Source: Prosapia bicincta
Taxonomy: Eukaryota; Arthropoda; Insecta; Hemiptera; Cercopidae
DNA: 64,000 bases
Reading direction: 5' to 3'
Assembly (NCBI GenBank): GCA_036971475.1
Contig: JBAIZL010000001.1
Span: 208,672,841-208,736,840 of the forward strand
The position numbers and the translations under genes are program-made. The notes below the pieces were generated by a model. The model did not search any database. It was given only the letters and a program-made list of their open reading frames with translations, and was not told where the DNA came from. How positions within the stretch are numbered: the first letter of the stretch is position 1; the number at the start of each line of letters is the position of its first letter. Below are positions 58,765 through 64,000 of this stretch, piece after piece.

Positions 58765-60725
58765 TGAATTACGAATATGTTCTAAGTATTTTGGTTTTTT
58801 CCCCATTGTTATTATTTGTTTCTTTATCATAACCAATTATTTTACCTTACTATATCTTGACCTCCCATTAAATTAGAACAAGGTAAAACTTTTTAAAAAC
58901 AGAAAATGTATGATTTCACCCTTTCTCACGCTCACTCACTCTCTCCTTCTCTTTCCTCCCATTAACTCATCCCCTCTTTCCTACCTCCCTCAATCTGTTT
59001 TTCTTCATATTCCATCCTCTGAATATTAATTTCTATTTTCAATCCCTGTTTCTCTTTATCTTTATTCACTAACCCTTTTCAATTACTAAATAAAATATTA
59101 CTAAATAAAAGTATATTACCCTTAAAAGAAACATAATTAACTTGATTTTATGTATTTTATAAAAATAAACTTTTAGTTTTAGGATTAATCTACTCTACGA
59201 GACAATGAAGTGTCTAAGTCGAGTCTAGTAATTTTATTTTATGCAGCAATAAGTATAACCTACTCATAATCTCGCAGTGTTCCCCCATAATCTCAGGCAC
59301 TTTGAACTGTCACTGCGTCACAGCATGTTGTGTTGTCCTCTCTTGTAATGTTACTTGCAGCTATATTTATATGGTCCAAGCTTTTACTTCAACCTGTCAT
59401 TTCGCTTTAGTGTTTGAAACAGTCCCACTTTTATTTTTGTTGTTTTTCTCATATTTGTTCTGTGTTTCTGTTTGTTCAGAAAAGTTAAACAGCATCGTTA
59501 TGAAGTGTTTAATATGGTTTTGTTTATTTTTCAATGGCTATAGGTGACAAAAATTTAGTAAAAGGGTTCCTATTAAACGGTTCTATTGGATTATTTAATG
59601 AATTTTTTCCATTTTTTAAGTGATCAGAACATCAATTTTTTAAAATTTATTATTATTAGTATTTTTGTATCAAGTGTTGAGCTTGCGCCATAAAATAACA
59701 AAGTCATTGTAGGAATTGCAAATTGCTTTATTATTGGGATAGACAATGATACCAGCATTGGATCGGTTAGCAGCTAAGGAATCTCCACCCAAGTCATTTG
59801 TGAGAACAATTCATAAGCTATAATCATTTATTCGCAAATAATAAGTACAATATACTATTTTTCACTCCTTGCAATTGAACTCTCTAAGTCCTTTACGTTA
59901 GCTAAACACACAGTATTCTTTATTGAGTTAGATTGTGTACTGAAATCAAAATAAATATTTTGGAGTTAATTTAGGAATTTATATAGGTTGAATTTCGTCG
60001 TTATTTATTGTAATATATACTAATAAGCAAACCATACAAAAAACATCGTTAAACATTACAACTAAAAATCTTTATGAAAAAGTAATGTTATTATTCCTTC
60101 TGTAAAATAGTTATGCATTTCAAATTTGGTAGAATTTAAAAAACAATTATTCAAAAACCTTTGACTATATATTTACTGATTAAAGTTTTTTAAAGATCTT
60201 CATTGAAAACATTATTGAATCGTTTTTAACTTTAAATTATTAAAATAGATGTATTTTTTGTTAATTTTGTTGGTTTTTGACAAACAATCATCAAGTGGAA
60301 TACAAAAATGTTAAATAATTGACAATATGTCAAAACGCTAATCGCTTATAAAGAGAGATATATGTTTAGCCCATTTGTAACCACTCTTACCTCTGCATTG
60401 CAGCCAATAAAAAAATGTGATGCTCAAGAATAGTTCTCAATACTTCACTTGTTGAACTCCATCATTTCATAACAGCTTGTTAAAATCTTTATGTTACTAG
60501 ATACACATGTATCTGTGTAGGGTTTCTATTGAAACTGATTTAACTATTGGTAAAAGTTATTTTATCATGGTTTTCAAATGAAAATTACAAGTCAGTTTTT
60601 TGTGAAATCTTGACCAAATTTTAAAATGCAAAATGGACAATTAAATATTCTTATAGTAAGGTTGAATAAATTAGTACTTGCAGTTTGTGTGTTGTACATT
60701 TTAATGTTTATTCATTTTACTACTA
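58765..60725. other. AT-rich sequence, nothing recognised
   Basis: A C/T-rich patch at 58920-58990. An 81-codon hydrophobic frame at 59302-59547 has no recognisable domain. Confidence 0.4.
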
Positions 60726-60729
60726 TTCT

Positions 60730-60860
60730 ATTAGAGATACGCACTATTACAACACACCTGAGCAACAGTCTTGTTCGTGACTCACAGCATTGAACAATGC
60801 ACTGACCTAGTGCAAAACGCGTTTGGTGAATGATATCAGAAAGTAGCGGTTTTTAGCCAA
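60730..60860 (+). mobile_element. Solo 3' tail of the GQTGR Penelope-like family
   Basis: CACACCTGAGCAACAGTCTTG matches the tail after the ORF at 43370. It is followed by the hairpin at 60799-60813, AAAACGCG and a tail with ATCAGAAAGTAGCGG and GCCAAATG. No coding trace upstream. Confidence 0.65.
60799..60813 (+). other. Conserved hairpin of the GQTGR PLE family
   Basis: GCACT-GACCT-AGTGC, identical in stem and loop to the copy at 30428, followed by AAAACG. Confidence 0.55.
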
Positions 60861-62940
60861 ATGATGTCAACAGTAGAAAATTCTTATACTTTTGTAACTG
60901 TTACAAATACACTAGTTTTCTATTACAAAATGTTATATCAAATGAAATAATTAATATCAATGGCAATAACTTATTGTCATTACTACGAAAATAATGATAG
61001 TATATGTAAAATCCTGAAATTAGGAAATCATAATATTTTATTATTGACTTTTTATTGTGACAATATTATTTTCTGTATTAAACAAATGAAATAAATATTA
61101 CTGAATACCTAATGCATGTAACAAACCATGAAACAAAACCATGACATCCTTATACAAATTACTACAGGAGTATATTTTAAAAGTATATTATGGTTTAAAG
61201 TGTCATTTCACTTACTTTTAGGAGTTTAAATTTTGCAGCATAAGTTAAACAAATATTCTTTTTAATAAACCTTATTCTCACTTTTCAAAAAACTCATTTA
61301 CTCTTTAATAAACTTGCAATTAAATACTAGTACATATTTTTGTGTTCTGTATTACAAGACAATTTTTTAATGCGGTTGCTTATTTTAAACCTGTTCCGGT
61401 CCAAGAAATTCCCGATAGGTATTAAAAGGTCCTCTTCTGGCGTCTAAGCTTCCTTTCGACTAATCACGTCAGTAAGTGGCAACGTTTTTATAGTCTCGTA
61501 ATTTTAAATTCATCTGCTTGGTACATTTCACTATTCATGAAGCAGTGACGTAGCAACACCGTGTGTTTGCTTACTATGGTATGTGAAAAATAGTGAGTCT
61601 ATCAAAGTTAAGAAGCGGAGTTTTCGAGTTCATTTTCAACTAGGACGCCATTATATCGTTCCCATCCGGAATAAAACTCTCTGTGGGATTACAGCTTGAG
61701 AAAAAAGGGAAGTATTCTAAAAAAATATATCTCCTGGTCGGTATAGCTGCTAGGTGGCCGCTGAGCAATGAAATTGTTATTCAAGCTTTGATTCGTAGCC
61801 CAATCGGTCACCAAGAAAACACGCTCGCACATTAGGCTTAGCTCATGAATCAGTGAGAAAAACATTCCATAAAATGATTTATTATTTCATCCATAAAGCG
61901 TGACTAAGATGTTAAAAGAAACAGACATAACCCACGTTCGTTTGCAAGTGTTGGTTGAAGAACAAAAATATGCAACAACCATCATGATTATGAGGCTCAT
62001 TTTCATTTAAATTATTCTATTTACTTAACAATAAAAGTGTTTATATCGAGCTATTTTCTTCTCAAGATGCAATAACTCTCATTCCGCATTTGGCGATATC
62101 TCGTGGCCTTCAAGGTCTGAGATTTGACGTGGTGTGATTTTTTTCTTTCTTGCGTCAATGGCAAGTGTTGATAAATATTTTAATGTAATTCAAATACTAA
62201 TTACCAACATAATAAATGAGTATTGTTAGTTTAAAAAACGTAAGGTTTTTTCGGCCACCTGTATTTTCCGAAATTAGTAAATTTCAGTATTAAACGCAAA
62301 CCTACTGAAAACATGTTACATAAAAAAATTCTAATAATATAAATTTACCATCATGCCTCTAACAATATATTTATGTATGTACAAATAATAATTATCTCAT
62401 CCTTAAAAGTAAACGGTAGAATAAAAATTAAGAATAAAACTACACCGTTTTATTCGGACGGACGCCGAAGGTGGAAAACAACAAGCACTCTTTCAAAACC
62501 TCATATGTATGGTTTCCTTGAATAAGGGTAAAAACGTAGTGGCATGCACATCTGTGAGTTTGGTAAAACCGAGAAAAAGCTAAGTGTGTTTGTTATTGTT
62601 TGTGCTCAGAATAAATTGTTCGTGCTTGGACTACTTGTCCTGAAAAAAAGGTCAGCAGAAATACATTAATCCCGTTACAACATTTGTAGTCCCCAAGGAC
62701 TAGTTTCCCACCTGAGCCTGGAAAATGTACGTTGTGGGATTTAACTTAAAGGCTAATAAAACAACACCGTAAATTTGTCGCAATATGGATTTATTTCACA
62801 CTACGGAGCTTCCACTCCTGTTCCACTGTTTACGTTATTGCCAGTAAAGAGAGATTGCACCTCTGTGAACTAGGATATAAACAGTCTCTAGAACCTTGCA
62901 CTAAAGCGGAAGCCTGTATATGGTTCACCTGTGCAATACC
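60861..62940. other. Unassigned sequence
   Basis: Moderately GC-richer at 61380-61850 and 62440-62940, but without a supported frame, RNA gene or repeat boundary. Confidence 0.4.
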
Positions 62941-62944
62941 TGGA

Positions 62945-63162
62945 CTAAGAAATAGGAATTTATAAACTGTTTTTTTGAGTGAAACCCTCCTTTAAAATGT
63001 GCAAAATTGGTCAAACTTTTAATATTACGAAGCCAAATTGTGTCGCTTCGCGATGCCACTAAACTTAAATGGTAATTAACAGAGCTGTATACAATTTTCC
63101 TTTAAACTCAAGTAAATTAGTTTTATTAAATTATTGTTAAACAATGACAACCTTTACACGTA
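62945..63162. repeat. Shared 5' flank of the 44-bp minisatellite, copy 2
   Basis: Matches 47955-48179 from CTAAGAAATAGGAAT to AAACAATGACA, with a few substitutions and small deletions. Confidence 0.8.
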
Positions 63163-64000
63163 TATGTCTACTTCACCTATAAGTATATGCACAACCTTAT
63201 GTATAGACCACCGACTTCACATATAAGTATATGTACAACCTTATGTATAGACCACCGACTTCACCTATAAGTATATGTACAATCTTATGTATAGACCACC
63301 TACTTCACCTACAAGTATATGTACAATCTTATGTATAGACCACCGACTTTACCTATAAGTATATGTACAACCTTATGTATAGACCACCGACTTCACCTAT
63401 AAGTATATATACAACCTTATGTATAGACCACCTACTTCACCTACAAGTATATGTACAATCTTATGTATAGACCACCGTCTTTAACTATAAGTATATGTTA
63501 CAACCTTATGTATAGACCACCGACTTCACCTATAAGTATATGTACAACCTTATGTATAGACCACCTACTTCACCTATAAGTATATGTACAACCTTATGTA
63601 TAGACCACCGACTTTACCTATAAGTATATGTACAACCTTATGTATAGACCACCTACTCCACCTACAAGTATATGTACAATCTTATGTATAGACAACCGAC
63701 TTTACCTATAAGTATATGTACAACCTTATGTATAGACCACCTACTTCACCTATAAGTATATGTACAACCTTATGTATTGACCACCTACTTCACCTATAAG
63801 TATATGTACAACCTTATGTATAGACCACCGACTTTACCTATAAGTATATGTACAACCTTATGTATAGACCACCGACTTTACCTATAAGTATATGTACAAC
63901 CTTATGTATAGACCACCGACTTCACCTATAAGTATATGTACAACCTTATGTATAGACCACCTACTTCACCTACAAGTATATGTACAATCTTATGTATAGA
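63163..64000. repeat. 44-bp minisatellite array 2, continuing past the window
   Basis: About 19 units, mostly CCTATAAGTATATGTACAAC followed by CTTATGTATAGACCACCGACTT. A CTACAAG.../CAATCTT subvariant recurs at intervals, which hints at a higher-order repeat. The array is cut by the window end. Confidence 0.97.

Overview
The window looks like intergenic, repeat-dominated DNA from an animal nuclear genome. An arthropod, probably an insect, is my best guess. It is AT-rich, has many (AT)n and (CA)n microsatellites, and carries Penelope-like, mariner, piggyBac and non-LTR element remains. I found no host protein-coding gene, tRNA, rRNA or CRISPR array. Every coding trace I can recognise belongs to a transposable element, and most other open frames are chance frames in low-complexity or satellite DNA.

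The centrepiece (about 10190-19413) is a 9.2 kb cluster of one Penelope-like element (PLE) family. On the minus strand lie two apparently intact 857-codon ORFs (10341-12914 and 13042-15615), each with a reverse transcriptase and a C-terminal GIY-YIG endonuclease. Behind them are a decayed third copy (15743-18315) and an internally deleted fourth (18316-18690). The fourth is joined directly to a 205-codon inverted fragment on the plus strand (18691-19308). The copies are head to tail with a period of about 2701 bp, and (AT)n flanks both ends of the cluster. Each unit carries a hammerhead-shaped RNA fold that overlaps the ORF stop codon and has an unusual core, identical in all five copies.

Remains of at least three further PLE families are scattered through the window. 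One leaves foldback structures with hammerhead motifs (61-266, with remnants near 2160 and 2640). A second (52220-53240, with relatives at 23009-23257 and probably 26770-27110) has canonical or near-canonical hammerheads. A third (5442-6000, 30175-30490, 42940-43480, 60730-60860) has a GQTGR-type GIY-YIG trace and a conserved hairpin that shows a compensatory base change.

Other elements: a piggyBac fossil with TTAA sites and terminal inverted repeats (39304-41774); a 618 bp non-autonomous piggyBac-like element (21138-21755); a mariner transposase fossil (34064-35018); two non-LTR RNase H tails (45917-46345 and 55938-56297); and a probable non-LTR or SINE 3' end (57655-57830). Tandem repeats: a 222-bp satellite (25090-26512), a 44-bp minisatellite in two places that share the same 5' flank (48180-49279, and 63163 to the window end), a 141-bp duplication (35345-35626) and a 118-bp repeat inside an older segmental duplication (57116-58760).

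Coordinates of degraded elements are approximate. All family assignments come from motifs read by eye, without database searches.
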